DNA of 64,000 nt from Mucilaginibacter flavidus (GTDB lineage Bacteria > Bacteroidota > Bacteroidia > Sphingobacteriales > Sphingobacteriaceae): the NCBI RefSeq assembly GCF_024055575.1, contig NZ_JAMXOE010000013.1, positions 62,001 to 126,000 of the forward strand, read 5' to 3'. The translations under genes were made by a program, and so were the position numbers. The notes below the pieces were generated by a model. That model was not told where the DNA came from. It saw only the letters and a list, made by a program, of their open reading frames with translations, and made no database searches. Of this stretch, positions 33,217 through 41,838 are shown one piece after another (the first letter of the stretch is position 1; each line of letters starts with the position of its first letter).

Positions 33217-33224
33217 TAAATTTG
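33217..33224 (+). promoter_or_regulatory. possible -7 element of hemCD
   Basis: TAAATTTG fits TAnnTTTG, 21 bases before the preferred TTG start of hemCD at 33246. A TTG at 33203-33205 is too close to be a canonical -33 element. Confidence 0.35.
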
Positions 33225-33245
33225 CAATGCAAACACTATAGCCCT

Positions 33246-34841
33246 TTGGACAGAAAACTTATTATAGGAACCCGCGGCAGTGACCTGGCGCTTTGGCAGG
33301 CAAACTTTGTGAAAGATAGCCTGGCCGCGCTTAATATTGATGTTGAACTTAAAATCATCAAAACGCAGGGCGACCGCATCCTTCACCTTAGCCTTGATAA
33401 GCTGGAAGGTAAAGGCTTTTTTACCAAAGAACTTGAAGAAGAATTATTGGCAGGTTCGATCGATCTTGCGGTTCATTCGCACAAGGACCTGCCTACCGAA
33501 AACCCTCCGGGACTCATTATCGCAGCAGTTTCAGAACGGGAAGACCCCGCTGAACTACTGCTGATACTGAAGGATTGTGTTGATGTGCACCAAAAACTGT
33601 CGGTTAAATACGGTGGTATTGTAGGCACCTCGTCAAACCGCCGCAAGGCGCAATTGCTGGCCTACCGCCCAGATTTGGATATTATTGATCTACGCGGCAA
33701 CGTGCCCACCCGTGTAAACAAACTACGCGAAGAAAATTATGATGCCATCATGCTGGCAAAAGCGGGTGTGAGCCGGCTTGGCCTGGACTTGAGCGATTTT
33801 TATGTAGAAGAGCTAACGCCGACGGAGTTAATTCCTGCGCCGGCGCAAGGTGCACTGGCTATACAAGTCCGCGAAAGCGACAAAGAAATATTTGAAGCCC
33901 TGCAGCCGCTGAATCACCCAAATGTTGCGGAAGAACTGGCCGTTGAGCGCACTGTGTTGAAGTTGTTTGGCGGTGGTTGCCATTTGCCATTAGGCTGTTA
34001 TTGCCGCAAAGAAGATGGCGTGTACCAGGTGTTTACCTCGAAGGCGGATGATAGCGAGGAATTCCCCGACAGGTTATTTTTAGAAGCCCCTACAACTGAA
34101 GGGCTGGCTCAAAAAGTTGCTTTGTTCTTCAGCGCCGACCGCAAGTTCCCGATGAAGGTATTTATATCGCGCGAGCTTTCTGAAAACAGCTATTTCCGCA
34201 AAGCGCTGGAGAAACACGATATCGAGGTTGAGGCGCGTTCGCTCATCCGTACTGTGGCCGTTATTACCAAGCTCGATAGCTATATTTTGAAAAATGCCGA
34301 CTGGATATTTTTCAGCAGCAAAAACGCGGTAGAATATTTTTTCCAGCTAGACCCGGTATTACCTAAAAAAGTAAAATTCGGCGTAATGGGCAGTGGCTCG
34401 GAAGATATGCTGCGGCGCAAAGGTTTTTTTGTTGACTACACCGGCGATGGTATTGACCCTGCCGATGTTGCAGCCGAATTTGCTGAACTGGCCAACGGCA
34501 AAACCGTAGTATTCCCTTCTGCCGAGAATTCTATGCGGAGCATACAGCAGGCCTTATCGCCCGATACAAAAATCATCGACCTTACGGTTTACGAAACGAT
34601 ATTGGAAGACAATGTGCAGCGCAGTGGCGCCGAGATAATGGTATTTACCAGCCCATCAAACGTTGAGGCATACTTTGTAGATAACCTGCTGGACCCTGAT
34701 CAGAAAATTATTGCCATAGGTGTTTCCACCGGCAAGAAACTGGACGAAATGGGCGTAAAATATACGCTACCGTATTCGCCCGACGAAACCGGGCTTGCCG
34801 AAGCGGTATTCGGGACTATTTGTTTGAGCCACAGGTGCTAA
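33246..34841 (+). CDS. hemC: porphobilinogen deaminase - uroporphyrinogen-III synthase fusion (HemC-HemD)
   Basis: One 531-residue protein performing two successive steps: linking four porphobilinogens into hydroxymethylbilane, then closing it to uroporphyrinogen III. HemC about 1-300: KLIIGTRGSDLALWQANFV, VHSHKDLPTE, LRGNVPTRVNKLREENYDA, and the cofactor Cys C245 in LFGGGCHLPLGC (E. coli C242). HemD about 300-531: VFISRELSENSYFRKAL, ADWIFFSSKNAVEYFF, VVFPSAENSM and MVFTSPSNVEAYF. TTG at 33246 is chosen since it aligns the Cys and the conserved start; another TTG lies eight codons upstream. The fusion allows direct transfer of the unstable intermediate. Confidence 0.93.
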   Translation: MDRKLIIGTRGSDLALWQANFVKDSLAALNIDVELKIIKTQGDRILHLSLDKLEGKGFFTKELEEELLAGSIDLAVHSHKDLPTENPPGLIIAAVSEREDPAELLLILKDCVDVHQKLSVKYGGIVGTSSNRRKAQLLAYRPDLDIIDLRGNVPTRVNKLREENYDAIMLAKAGVSRLGLDLSDFYVEELTPTELIPAPAQGALAIQVRESDKEIFEALQPLNHPNVAEELAVERTVLKLFGGGCHLPLGCYCRKEDGVYQVFTSKADDSEEFPDRLFLEAPTTEGLAQKVALFFSADRKFPMKVFISRELSENSYFRKALEKHDIEVEARSLIRTVAVITKLDSYILKNADWIFFSSKNAVEYFFQLDPVLPKKVKFGVMGSGSEDMLRRKGFFVDYTGDGIDPADVAAEFAELANGKTVVFPSAENSMRSIQQALSPDTKIIDLTVYETILEDNVQRSGAEIMVFTSPSNVEAYFVDNLLDPDQKIIAIGVSTGKKLDEMGVKYTLPYSPDETGLAEAVFGTICLSHRC

Positions 34842-34846
34842 ATTTT

Positions 34847-34956
34847 GTTCATAGTTGATGGTTCATAGTTCATAGCCGCAGCAATGAATGACTATTGACT
34901 TTTTTCGCTACCGGCCATGATCCATCCCGCACGTGCGGGATTAACCATGAAACTAT
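34847..34956. repeat. word-repeat hairpin with a 16-bp palindrome inside
   Basis: Left arm 34847-34875 repeats GTTCATAGTT/GATG; the right arm, at about 34883-34956, carries complementary AATGACTATTGAC, CCATGATCC and AACCATGAAACTAT. TCCCGCACGTGCGGGA at 34925-34940 is a perfect palindrome. It lies between the convergent hemCD and lipoprotein genes and the last bases overlap the lipoprotein end. Confidence 0.7.
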
Positions 34957-35603
34957 TTGTAGGTAATCATCAGCTTTGGCCTTCTTGATGTATCCGGGTA
35001 ATAGCTGGAGCAGAAAATGCGGCTTGTGTAAATTACTTCGTTACGGAGCGATAGTTTAAAGCCATAATTATTACCGCTGCTTACCATTGCGCTAACCATG
35101 TCTTTTACGTCGACATCCAGGTTTCCGAAAGGTTGAAATGTACTGGGTATAGTTACCTGGTTTGCAGGAAATGCACCCGGCTGGTTAAACCATGTCACAG
35201 TTGGCGTACTCCACGGTTCGGCAACCTGTTGAATAACAATGCTATTATCCGCGCCATAATTTGCATGTACCAAATCGCCGTTCAGCGGAATAGTATCGGC
35301 ATATAAAATAAGGCGCGCAGACACTATGCTGCCGGTGGCAGGTACTTTACTGATGTCGAATTTTAACAGGTTTCGCACGGTAATCGGCAACCCGCCGATG
35401 GTCCAGGCACACAAAGGCTCCTCTGGCGATACATGGTTACTTGCATCGGCACCGTTATATATGCCCACATTGGTTTCATAAGGATTATTTAAAGGCGCCA
35501 ATACAATGTTCTTGGTTCCGGGTGTCGGATCATTGACGCGCGTACAGGCAGTAACAACCATGAACAGCAACGCTATACAAAGGGCAGGGGTATGTTTTTT
35601 CAT
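34953..35603 (-). CDS. DNRLRE-domain lipoprotein
   Basis: A 216-residue lipoprotein. ATG at 35603 opens a lipoprotein signal with lipobox-like VVTAC (Cys about 20). The body (about 30-216) fits a DNRLRE beta-sandwich domain: LLKFDISKVPATGSIVSARLILYAD, HANYGADNSIVIQQVAEPWSTP, VTWFNQPGAFPANQ and FGNLDVDVKDMVSAMV are its strand and turn patterns. Such domains bind carbohydrate or pack in surface proteins. It is encoded opposite to hemCD and hemB and splits the hem locus. Outer-membrane or surface display is likely. Confidence 0.8.
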   Translation of the reverse strand: MKKHTPALCIALLFMVVTACTRVNDPTPGTKNIVLAPLNNPYETNVGIYNGADASNHVSPEEPLCAWTIGGLPITVRNLLKFDISKVPATGSIVSARLILYADTIPLNGDLVHANYGADNSIVIQQVAEPWSTPTVTWFNQPGAFPANQVTIPSTFQPFGNLDVDVKDMVSAMVSSGNNYGFKLSLRNEVIYTSRIFCSSYYPDTSRRPKLMITYK

Positions 35604-35756
35604 GTTATTTCGACAAAGGCTTAGTAAAAATAATAACATTTAATATTTTAAACCGCTTATTAATAGCATTTTGAACAATATCTCCACAAAACATCATTTG
35701 TAAGACATAAAATTTCTTTAAACCTATAACATCGCCCATAATTGTCGCAGTTTCCC

Positions 35757-35764
35757 TAACTTTG
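35757..35764 (+). promoter_or_regulatory. possible -7 element of hemB
   Basis: TAACTTTG fits TAnnTTTG, 55 bases before the hemB start. No well-spaced TTG -33 element; a TTG lies 12 bases upstream only. Confidence 0.35.
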
Positions 35765-35818
35765 GGATTCCCAAAAGGCGGGGTGGAAATCGCCCTTCCA
35801 AAAATGTTGAAATAAAAA

Positions 35819-36790
35819 ATGTTACAACGACCAAGAAGAAACCGCAAAAGCGAAGCGATACGCCAAATGGTGCAGGAAACGCACATCAGCGCAGCTAACC
35901 TTATATTTCCACTGTTTATTGTTGATGGTACTTTTCAAAAAACAGAGGTGGCATCAATGCCCGGTATCTATCGATATTCGATTGACAATTTGCTGCGCGA
36001 AATAGAAAGCTGCTTAAAACTGGGGTTAACATCGTTCGACCTGTTCCCAAATATCGAAGAATCATTAAAAGATAAATACGCTACCGAAAGTCACCGCGAG
36101 GAAAGCCTTTACCTGCGTGCCATCCGCGAAGTAAAAAGGAATTTCCCGGAAGCTTGTGTGATAACCGATGTTGCCATGGACCCCTACAGCAGCGATGGTC
36201 ACGACGGCATTGTAGAGAACGGCGAGATATTGAACGACGAAACGCTGGAGATACTTGGCAAAATGGCGCTTGCCCATGCCCAATGCGGTGCGGATATTAT
36301 AGCACCAAGCGACATGATGGATGGCCGTGTGGGCTATATCCGCAAGGTATTGGACGATAATAAATTTACCAATGTATCTATCATGTCGTATTCGGCAAAG
36401 TACGCCAGCGCTTTTTACGGGCCTTTCAGGGATGCCTTGAATTCGGCGCCAAAATTCGGCGATAAAAAAACCTACCAGATGAACCCCGCCAATCAGCGCG
36501 AGGCATTAATTGAGGCCACTTTGGATGAGCAGGAAGGCGCCGACTTCTTAATGGTAAAACCTGCCCTTGCGTACCTCGACGTAATAAAATTATTAAAGGA
36601 TAATACTGAATTGCCGGTTGCGGCGTATAATGTGAGTGGCGAATATGCCATGATAAAGGCGGCCGTACAAAAAGGCTGGCTGAACGAGCAACGCGCCATA
36701 ACCGAGGTGCTTATGGGCATACGGCGGGCAGGCGCCAGTGCGATATTAACGTATCATGCTAAAGAGGTTTTAGAGAACAAGTGGCTGTAG
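35819..36790 (+). CDS. hemB: delta-aminolevulinic acid dehydratase (porphobilinogen synthase)
   Basis: Condenses two 5-aminolevulinates to porphobilinogen. 323 residues, normal length. LQRPRRNRKSEAIRQMVQET is the usual N-terminus, ISAANLIFPLFIVDG follows, metal-site region VAMDPYSSDGHDG, Schiff-base lysines in SIMSYSAKYASAFYGPFRDA and FLMVKPALAYLDVI, and LPVAAYNVSGEYAM. The DPYSSDGHDG loop lacks the triple cysteine of zinc enzymes and is of the magnesium/potassium type common in Bacteroidota. First gene of the run hemB, hemL, kinase, regulator, TPR, hemE, hemJ. Confidence 0.96.
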   Translation: MLQRPRRNRKSEAIRQMVQETHISAANLIFPLFIVDGTFQKTEVASMPGIYRYSIDNLLREIESCLKLGLTSFDLFPNIEESLKDKYATESHREESLYLRAIREVKRNFPEACVITDVAMDPYSSDGHDGIVENGEILNDETLEILGKMALAHAQCGADIIAPSDMMDGRVGYIRKVLDDNKFTNVSIMSYSAKYASAFYGPFRDALNSAPKFGDKKTYQMNPANQREALIEATLDEQEGADFLMVKPALAYLDVIKLLKDNTELPVAAYNVSGEYAMIKAAVQKGWLNEQRAITEVLMGIRRAGASAILTYHAKEVLENKWL

Positions 36791-36945
36791 AGGCCCCCTA
36801 GCCCCCTGAAGGGGGAACAGGAGAGGATTGTCAGCGAACAAGATATTAACTAAAATTAAAAGTCTCCTCCCTTTAGGGGAGATTATTCATAAAATAAATA
36901 TAATTTGTGTGGCATTCATGAGTGCTGCGCAGTTTAGAGGGGGCT
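36790..36945. repeat. CCCC(T) hairpin element with internal interruption, hemB-hemL junction
   Basis: Left arm AGGCCCCCTAGCCCCCTGAAGGGGG starts at the hemB stop codon; the right arm GTCTCCTCCCTTTAGGGGAGATT (about 36862-36884) is cut by about 50 AT-rich bases and resumes as TTTAGAGGGGGCT just before hemL. In intact copies (38317, 50642) GAGATT runs straight into TTAGAGGGG. The 36886-36931 bases therefore look like an insertion; TATAATTTGTG inside it is promoter-like. Confidence 0.75.
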
Positions 36946-36947
36946 AA

Positions 36948-38318
36948 ATGTTTGATTCAATAAAAAAGAAATTTACATCAGAAGGGAATGAGCCGGCGGC
37001 TACTACCGGTAAACCTGATATCTGCCGGGATAAGTCGGCGGAGCTGTTTGCGAAGGCAAAAACCTTTTTTCCGGGTGGCGTTAACTCGCCGGTAAGGGCG
37101 TTTAAATCAGTGCATGGTACGCCGCTTTTTATAAAAAAGGGCGATGGCTGCCACTTATGGGATGCCGACGACAACCAGTTTATTGATTTTTGCTGCTCAT
37201 GGGGACCACTTATCCTGGGGCACAACAATGCAAAAGTTCGCGAAAAGGTAATCGAGGTTATGCAAAACGGCATGTCGTTTGGCGCACCTACAGCTTTGGA
37301 AAATGAACTGGCCGAACTGATTGTAAAAAACAACAAGTTTATAGAGAAGCTGCGTTTTGTAAGTTCGGGAACAGAAGCGGTGATGTCGGCCATAAGGCTG
37401 GCCCGTGGCTATACCAAACGCGACAAAATATTAAAGTTCGAGGGTTGCTACCATGGCCACTCCGATTCACTGCTGGTAAAAGCAGGCTCCGGCCTGGTGA
37501 CTTTTGGCGAAACATCGTCTGCCGGTGTACCCAAATCGTTTGCTGATGAAACCATCGTTGTTGCATTGAACGATAAGGAAGCCCTTAAAAAAGCCTTCGA
37601 CGAATTTAAAGACCAAATAGCAGCAGTAATAATTGAGCCGGTACCGGCCAATAACGGTTTGCTGTTGCAGGAAAAAGAATACCTGCAATTCCTGCGCGAA
37701 ATATGTACGCAAAACGGCACCCTCTTGATATTTGACGAGGTGATATCAGGCTTCCGCCTTGGCTTTGAAGGTGCTGCCGGGCATTACCAAATAAAGCCGG
37801 ATATACTTACTTACGGCAAAATAATTGGCGGGGGCATGCCTGTAGGGTGCTACGGATCATCTGCCGAAATTATGGGCCATATTTCGCCGGATGGCGGTGT
37901 TTACCAGGCCGGCACATTGTCAGGTAACCCGGTTGCAATGGGTGCGGGCATTGCCCAGTTAAGCGAATTGCTGCGTATGGGCTTTTATCGCGATCTCAAC
38001 AAAAAAACCGAAGAATTTACCGAAGCCATTCAGCGCTTTGCTACAGCACGCAATTATAAGTTTAAGGTTTTTACCATTGGCTCGATTTTCTGGTTCGCAT
38101 TTACTGATAAAGAAGCCATCCGCTCTGCAGATGATATTGACGCAGCCAGCATGGAGAAATTTAAAAAACTACATCGCGAACTCCTTAACCGTGGTGTTTA
38201 TTTGGGGCCAAGTGGTTACGAGGTCGGCTTTATATCATCAGCGCACAGCAAAATTGACCTGGAGAAAGCAAAACGTGCTATATTTGATAGTTTGGAAGTG
38301 GTATTCCGGGAAAAATAA
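36948..38318 (+). CDS. hemL: glutamate-1-semialdehyde 2,1-aminomutase
   Basis: PLP enzyme that turns glutamate-1-semialdehyde into 5-aminolevulinate. 456 residues with an extra N-terminal 20-25 residues (KKKFTSEGNEPAATTGK) compared with typical GSAM. Motifs: KTFFPGGVNSPVRAF, HLWDADDNQFIDF, FVSSGTEAVMSAIRLARG, FEGCYHGHSDSLL, IFDEVISGFR, and the PLP lysine K291 in TYGKIIGGGMPVGC. The nearby aminotransferase at 62552 is a related class III enzyme but not a duplicate HemL. The start lies three bases after the repeat right arm. Confidence 0.96.
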   Translation: MFDSIKKKFTSEGNEPAATTGKPDICRDKSAELFAKAKTFFPGGVNSPVRAFKSVHGTPLFIKKGDGCHLWDADDNQFIDFCCSWGPLILGHNNAKVREKVIEVMQNGMSFGAPTALENELAELIVKNNKFIEKLRFVSSGTEAVMSAIRLARGYTKRDKILKFEGCYHGHSDSLLVKAGSGLVTFGETSSAGVPKSFADETIVVALNDKEALKKAFDEFKDQIAAVIIEPVPANNGLLLQEKEYLQFLREICTQNGTLLIFDEVISGFRLGFEGAAGHYQIKPDILTYGKIIGGGMPVGCYGSSAEIMGHISPDGGVYQAGTLSGNPVAMGAGIAQLSELLRMGFYRDLNKKTEEFTEAIQRFATARNYKFKVFTIGSIFWFAFTDKEAIRSADDIDAASMEKFKKLHRELLNRGVYLGPSGYEVGFISSAHSKIDLEKAKRAIFDSLEVVFREK

Positions 38319-38403
38319 GCCCCACCCAAACCCTCCCCGGTAGGGAGGGCTTTAAAAAGTAAAAATAAAAGTCTCCCCTACCGGGGGAGATTTAGAGGGG
38401 CTT
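38317..38403. repeat. CCCC-TACC-GGGG hairpin element, hemL-kinase junction
   Basis: AAGCCCCACCCAAACCCTCC... starts inside the TAA stop of hemL; the right arm AGTCTCCCCTACCGGGGGAG... ends at 38403. Both arms are near-identical to those at 50642-50742 although the middle differs, so this is a mobile or spreading element, not a chance hairpin. Confidence 0.85.
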
Positions 38404-38416
38404 GCAACCTTAACAA

Positions 38417-39286
38417 ATGAGAAGAACATTCGTAATATTTTATGCGCTCATCACTTACGCTTTAGCGGAGTTGATTTGGTGGGGCTACCTGCTGGCAAAG
38501 CATATGCCAAGCGATATCGGCATGATAATGGGCGAGGGCTCGGTTTTCATATTCGTGTTTTTTGTTGGGGCGTATTCGCTGCATAAGTCGATTAACAAGG
38601 AGCGCAAGCTGCAGGAGCAGAAGAAAAACTTCTTGCTGTCGGTAACACACGAACTAAAATCACCGCTCGCGTCTATCAAAATACTTTTACAAACCATCCA
38701 AAAACGTGACCTGTCGAAAGAACAAACACTGAATTTTATCGGCAAGGCACTGATGGACATAGAGCGGCTGGATGATATGGTGGAAAACATGCTCCTGGCG
38801 TCAAAAATCGATAACCGCAGTTATTCGTTCCCTAAAGATAAATTCAATCTTTCGGTTTTGGTGGATAGTATTGTTAACCGCTTGCAGATAACCAAATGTG
38901 AGGGCACGCAACAAATTATTGATGCCGAAATTGAGCCGAAAATTGAAATAACCGGCGATAAATTTGCGCTTACTTCGGTTGTTACTAACCTGGTTGAAAA
39001 TGCAATAAAATATTCAGGCCCTTGTGAAACGGTGGGCGTAAAACTGTTTTCGAAAGAAGGAAAAGTATTTTTAGAGGTAGCGGACCACGGTATCGGCATA
39101 TCCGACCAGGAAAAAAACCGTATTTTCGATAAATTCTACCGCGTGGGCAGCGAAGATACGCGCAACACAAAAGGAACGGGCTTAGGTCTGTATATTGTAA
39201 AAGAAGTGCTTGATAAACATCGCGCGAGCATAAAAGTGAAGGATAACCGCCCCGCAGGTAGTATATTTGAAGTGGTTTTTGAATGA
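38417..39286 (+). CDS. sensor histidine kinase within the hem operon
   Basis: A 289-residue membrane kinase with two N-terminal helices (about 5-27, 35-56) and only about eight residues between them, so no real sensor domain. The H box is FLLSVTHELKSPLASIK with H78; HATPase_c about 180-289 with TNLVENAIKYSG, ADHGIGISDQEK and GTGLGLYIVKEVL. Such minimal kinases sense membrane state or a partner. It lies between hemL and hemE, precedes an OmpR-type regulator, and is separated from it by a word-repeat hairpin. A haem- or envelope-related signal is plausible but inferred. Confidence 0.9.
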   Translation: MRRTFVIFYALITYALAELIWWGYLLAKHMPSDIGMIMGEGSVFIFVFFVGAYSLHKSINKERKLQEQKKNFLLSVTHELKSPLASIKILLQTIQKRDLSKEQTLNFIGKALMDIERLDDMVENMLLASKIDNRSYSFPKDKFNLSVLVDSIVNRLQITKCEGTQQIIDAEIEPKIEITGDKFALTSVVTNLVENAIKYSGPCETVGVKLFSKEGKVFLEVADHGIGISDQEKNRIFDKFYRVGSEDTRNTKGTGLGLYIVKEVLDKHRASIKVKDNRPAGSIFEVVFE

Positions 39287-39289
39287 GTT

Positions 39290-39419
39290 CGCACAAATTG
39301 CACTAATTAAAACTAATTTTCACAAATCTGCTTTTACATTTGCCTTTGTAATTTGTGAAATTCGTACAAAATTCAATTCGTGAAATTCGATTAAATTCGA
39401 GAAAATTAGTGTTTAAATA
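39290..39419. repeat. word-repeat hairpin between kinase and regulator genes
   Basis: CACTAATT, AACTAATTTTCACAAAT on the left face ATTTGTGAAATTCG, GTGAAATTCGATTAAATTCGAG and AAAATTAGTG on the right. Repeating word about AATTCGTGAA. It fills the whole gap between the two genes. Confidence 0.65.
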
Positions 39420-39429
39420 ATTTCATATC

Positions 39430-40137
39430 ATGCAAACTAAAAAAAGAATTTTATTAGCCGAAGACGAAGACCATTTGCTCGAGGCTATTAAGCTTAACCT
39501 TGAGCTTGAAGGGTACAAGGTATCGACCGCCCATAATGGTAAAAAGGCATTACAAATATTTAAAGAAGAGCGTTTTAACCTGGTAATACTTGACGTTATG
39601 ATGCCCGAAATTGACGGCTTTGTGGTTGCTGAAACCATCAGGCTGGAAAACTCGGAAGTGCCTATCATGTTTCTTACCGCAAAAAATACCAACGAGGATA
39701 AAATCGCCGGCCTTAAAAAAGGTGCCGACGATTACCTTACCAAGCCATTTAATCTTGAAGAACTTATTTTAAGGGTAAATAACCTGGTGAAACGCGGATT
39801 AAAGGGCGAAGAGCTTAAAGAGTTTAACAGCTACAAAATAGGCGAAAAAACTATTCACTTTAACTCATTTGAATTAGTGAACGAGGATGGTTCTATTACG
39901 CCTTTAACCAAAAAGGAAACCATGCTGCTGAAGCTGTTGATTGAGCGCCGTAATGATGCCGTGTCGCGCGAGCAGATATTGGAAACCGTTTGGAATTACG
40001 ACGTTTACCCTTCAACCCGCACCATCGATAACTTTATCCTTACCTTCCGCAAGTATTTTGAACCAGATCCTAAAAACCCGGTTTATTTCCATTCAATCCG
40101 TGGAGTAGGTTATAAGTTTACCGATACGCATCATTAA
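39430..40137 (+). CDS. OmpR-family response regulator
   Basis: A 235-residue regulator: receiver domain 1-120 with D11-E12 pocket region (LLAEDEDHLL), phospho-acceptor D55 in LVILDVMMPEIDGF, switch T in MFLTAKNTNEDKI and K in DDYLTKPFNLEEL. A winged helix follows (about 140-235) with LTKKETMLLKLLIERRNDAV, SREQILETVWNYDVYPSTR and YFHSIRGVGYKF. It is the probable partner of the upstream kinase. Its TAA overlaps the start of the TPR gene by one base. Confidence 0.93.
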   Translation: MQTKKRILLAEDEDHLLEAIKLNLELEGYKVSTAHNGKKALQIFKEERFNLVILDVMMPEIDGFVVAETIRLENSEVPIMFLTAKNTNEDKIAGLKKGADDYLTKPFNLEELILRVNNLVKRGLKGEELKEFNSYKIGEKTIHFNSFELVNEDGSITPLTKKETMLLKLLIERRNDAVSREQILETVWNYDVYPSTRTIDNFILTFRKYFEPDPKNPVYFHSIRGVGYKFTDTHH

Positions 40138-40664
40138 TGTTTACAAACCGGACACGCTTATTTATCGGCACACTGTGTTTTTTGTCGCTGATGTTGCTGG
40201 CCTACCGGCACATGTATGAGTTTGCGTGGTTTGCCATGTTGCTGATAGTGCTGCTGGCCTGGGATTACATACGGCAGGGCACCCTAATTGTGGCTGCAAA
40301 GTACTTTCACCATAAAGAATACGACAAAGCAGAACGCACCCTGCTGGAGATTTTTAACCCGCGCTGGCTTAGCAGAAAGCGCCGCGGCTACTACGAGTTT
40401 TTAATGGGTGGCGTTTGCCTGCAAAAGCAGGATTTTGAGGATGCCGAAAAACATTACGAAGTAGCGGCACAATACCCGCTTCGGTCTGTGAATGACCACG
40501 TGGCAGCACTGGTGCATGTAGCCAACATCAGCATAAGGCAGGGTAATTTTGAAAAGGCGGGCGCTTATATACAACTCACCGAAAAGCACACAGAAGACAT
40601 AAACTCCAAAATGAAGGATGTAATTGAGCGCCTTCGGCAGGAATTGAAAAAAAACAAAAAATAG
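40137..40664 (+). CDS. membrane-anchored TPR-like protein
   Basis: A 175-residue protein with two hydrophobic helices at the N-terminus (about 7-27 and 29-46), then TPR-type helical hairpins: AAKYFHHKEYDKAERTLLEIF, FLMGGVCLQKQDFEDAEKHYE and VANISIRQGNFEKAGAYIQL. The tail is Lys-rich. It is translationally coupled (TAATG) to the OmpR-type regulator, so it likely belongs to the same signalling unit, perhaps as a scaffold or accessory sensor. A related organisation was not recalled. Confidence 0.75.
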   Translation: MFTNRTRLFIGTLCFLSLMLLAYRHMYEFAWFAMLLIVLLAWDYIRQGTLIVAAKYFHHKEYDKAERTLLEIFNPRWLSRKRRGYYEFLMGGVCLQKQDFEDAEKHYEVAAQYPLRSVNDHVAALVHVANISIRQGNFEKAGAYIQLTEKHTEDINSKMKDVIERLRQELKKNKK

Positions 40665-40668
40665 AACA

Positions 40669-40806
40669 AAGAATCAAGAGTCAAGAATCGAGATAAAAAG
40701 AGCCTTGCTGTTGATACAAAATAAGATAACCACATTAAACAGAGCAAGTTTAAATAGCCGGAACCAGGAAAAGTTAATGATTCTTGGCTCTTGATTCTTG
40801 ACTCTC
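40669..40806. repeat. word-repeat hairpin between the TPR gene and hemE
   Basis: Left arm 40669-40691 (GAATCAAGAGTCAAGAATCGAG) and right arm 40778-40806 (complement of GAGAGTCAAGAATCAAGAGCC). Repeating word AAGAATC/AAGAGTC. The right arm ends ten bases before the hemE ATG. Confidence 0.75.
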
Positions 40807-40815
40807 TTCCAAATT

Positions 40816-41838
40816 ATGAGAGATTCGTTATTTATAAAAGCAGCATTTTCTGAAAACACTGAACGCCCGCCAGTATGGATGATGCGCCAGGCAGGCCGTT
40901 TTATGAAGGAATACTGGGACATTAAAAACAAGTATTCGTTTTTAGAAATGTGCAAAACGCCCGAAATTGCGGCCGACGTTACCATGTTACCCGTTAATTT
41001 GCTGGGGATCGACGCTGCCATTTTATTTTCGGACATATTGGTTACGGGTGAAGCCATGGGTGGCGATTTAAGCTTTAACCAGGGTGTAGGCCCTAAATTT
41101 GCCAATCCTGTACGCACCAAAGCCGATGTAGACAACCTGCAAACAGATGTGGGCGATAGACTACAATACGTAGCCGACGCTATTAAAGTGATACAGCAAC
41201 GGCTTAACGGCAGCATTCCATTAATAGGTTTTGCCGGCGCACCGTTCACGGTGATGAGCTACCTGGTTGAAGGCGGCTCGTCGAAAGATTTTAAGCTGAC
41301 TAAGTTAATGCTCCACAACGAGCCGGAACTAGCTCATCAGTTGTTATCAAAAATTGCGACAGTAACAGCAGATTATTTAAATCTGCAGATTGCAGCCGGA
41401 GTAAATGCCGTACAGATATTCGACAGCTGGGCGCAGGCATTAGCATGGGATGATTATAAAGAGTTTTCGCACCGTTACATTTGCGAGATTATCAGTAAGC
41501 TAAATCGCAAGGACATCCCGGTAATATCGTTTTGCAAAGGCAGTTCAGTTTTTGCTCCATTGATGGCCGAAGCAAAACCGGATGTGATCTCCATCGACTG
41601 GAATGTTGATTTGCTCGACATTAAAAAACGTTTACCGGAAGGCATAGCGGTACAAGGCAATCTTGATCCGCATATTTTATATGCCGATAAAAAAGTAATT
41701 AAAGACCGTATTCATAAACTGTTCGACAGGATGAAGGGTGAAAAAGGGTTTGTTTTTAACCTTGGCCACGGCATTATGCCCGATATCCCGTTTGATAATG
41801 TGAAGTATGCGGTGGAATTGATAAAAGAATATAGCTAA
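40816..41838 (+). CDS. hemE: uroporphyrinogen decarboxylase
   Basis: Decarboxylates the four acetate side chains of uroporphyrinogen III to give coproporphyrinogen III. ATG at 40816 gives 340 residues, normal. Signature RPPVWMMRQAGRFMKEY at the N-terminus, AILFSDILVTGEAMGGDL with the catalytic Asp, VQIFDSWAQAL, and FNLGHGIMPDIPFDNV near the C-terminus. Located after the kinase-regulator-TPR trio, before the HemJ-like gene. Confidence 0.96.
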   Translation: MRDSLFIKAAFSENTERPPVWMMRQAGRFMKEYWDIKNKYSFLEMCKTPEIAADVTMLPVNLLGIDAAILFSDILVTGEAMGGDLSFNQGVGPKFANPVRTKADVDNLQTDVGDRLQYVADAIKVIQQRLNGSIPLIGFAGAPFTVMSYLVEGGSSKDFKLTKLMLHNEPELAHQLLSKIATVTADYLNLQIAAGVNAVQIFDSWAQALAWDDYKEFSHRYICEIISKLNRKDIPVISFCKGSSVFAPLMAEAKPDVISIDWNVDLLDIKKRLPEGIAVQGNLDPHILYADKKVIKDRIHKLFDRMKGEKGFVFNLGHGIMPDIPFDNVKYAVELIKEYS

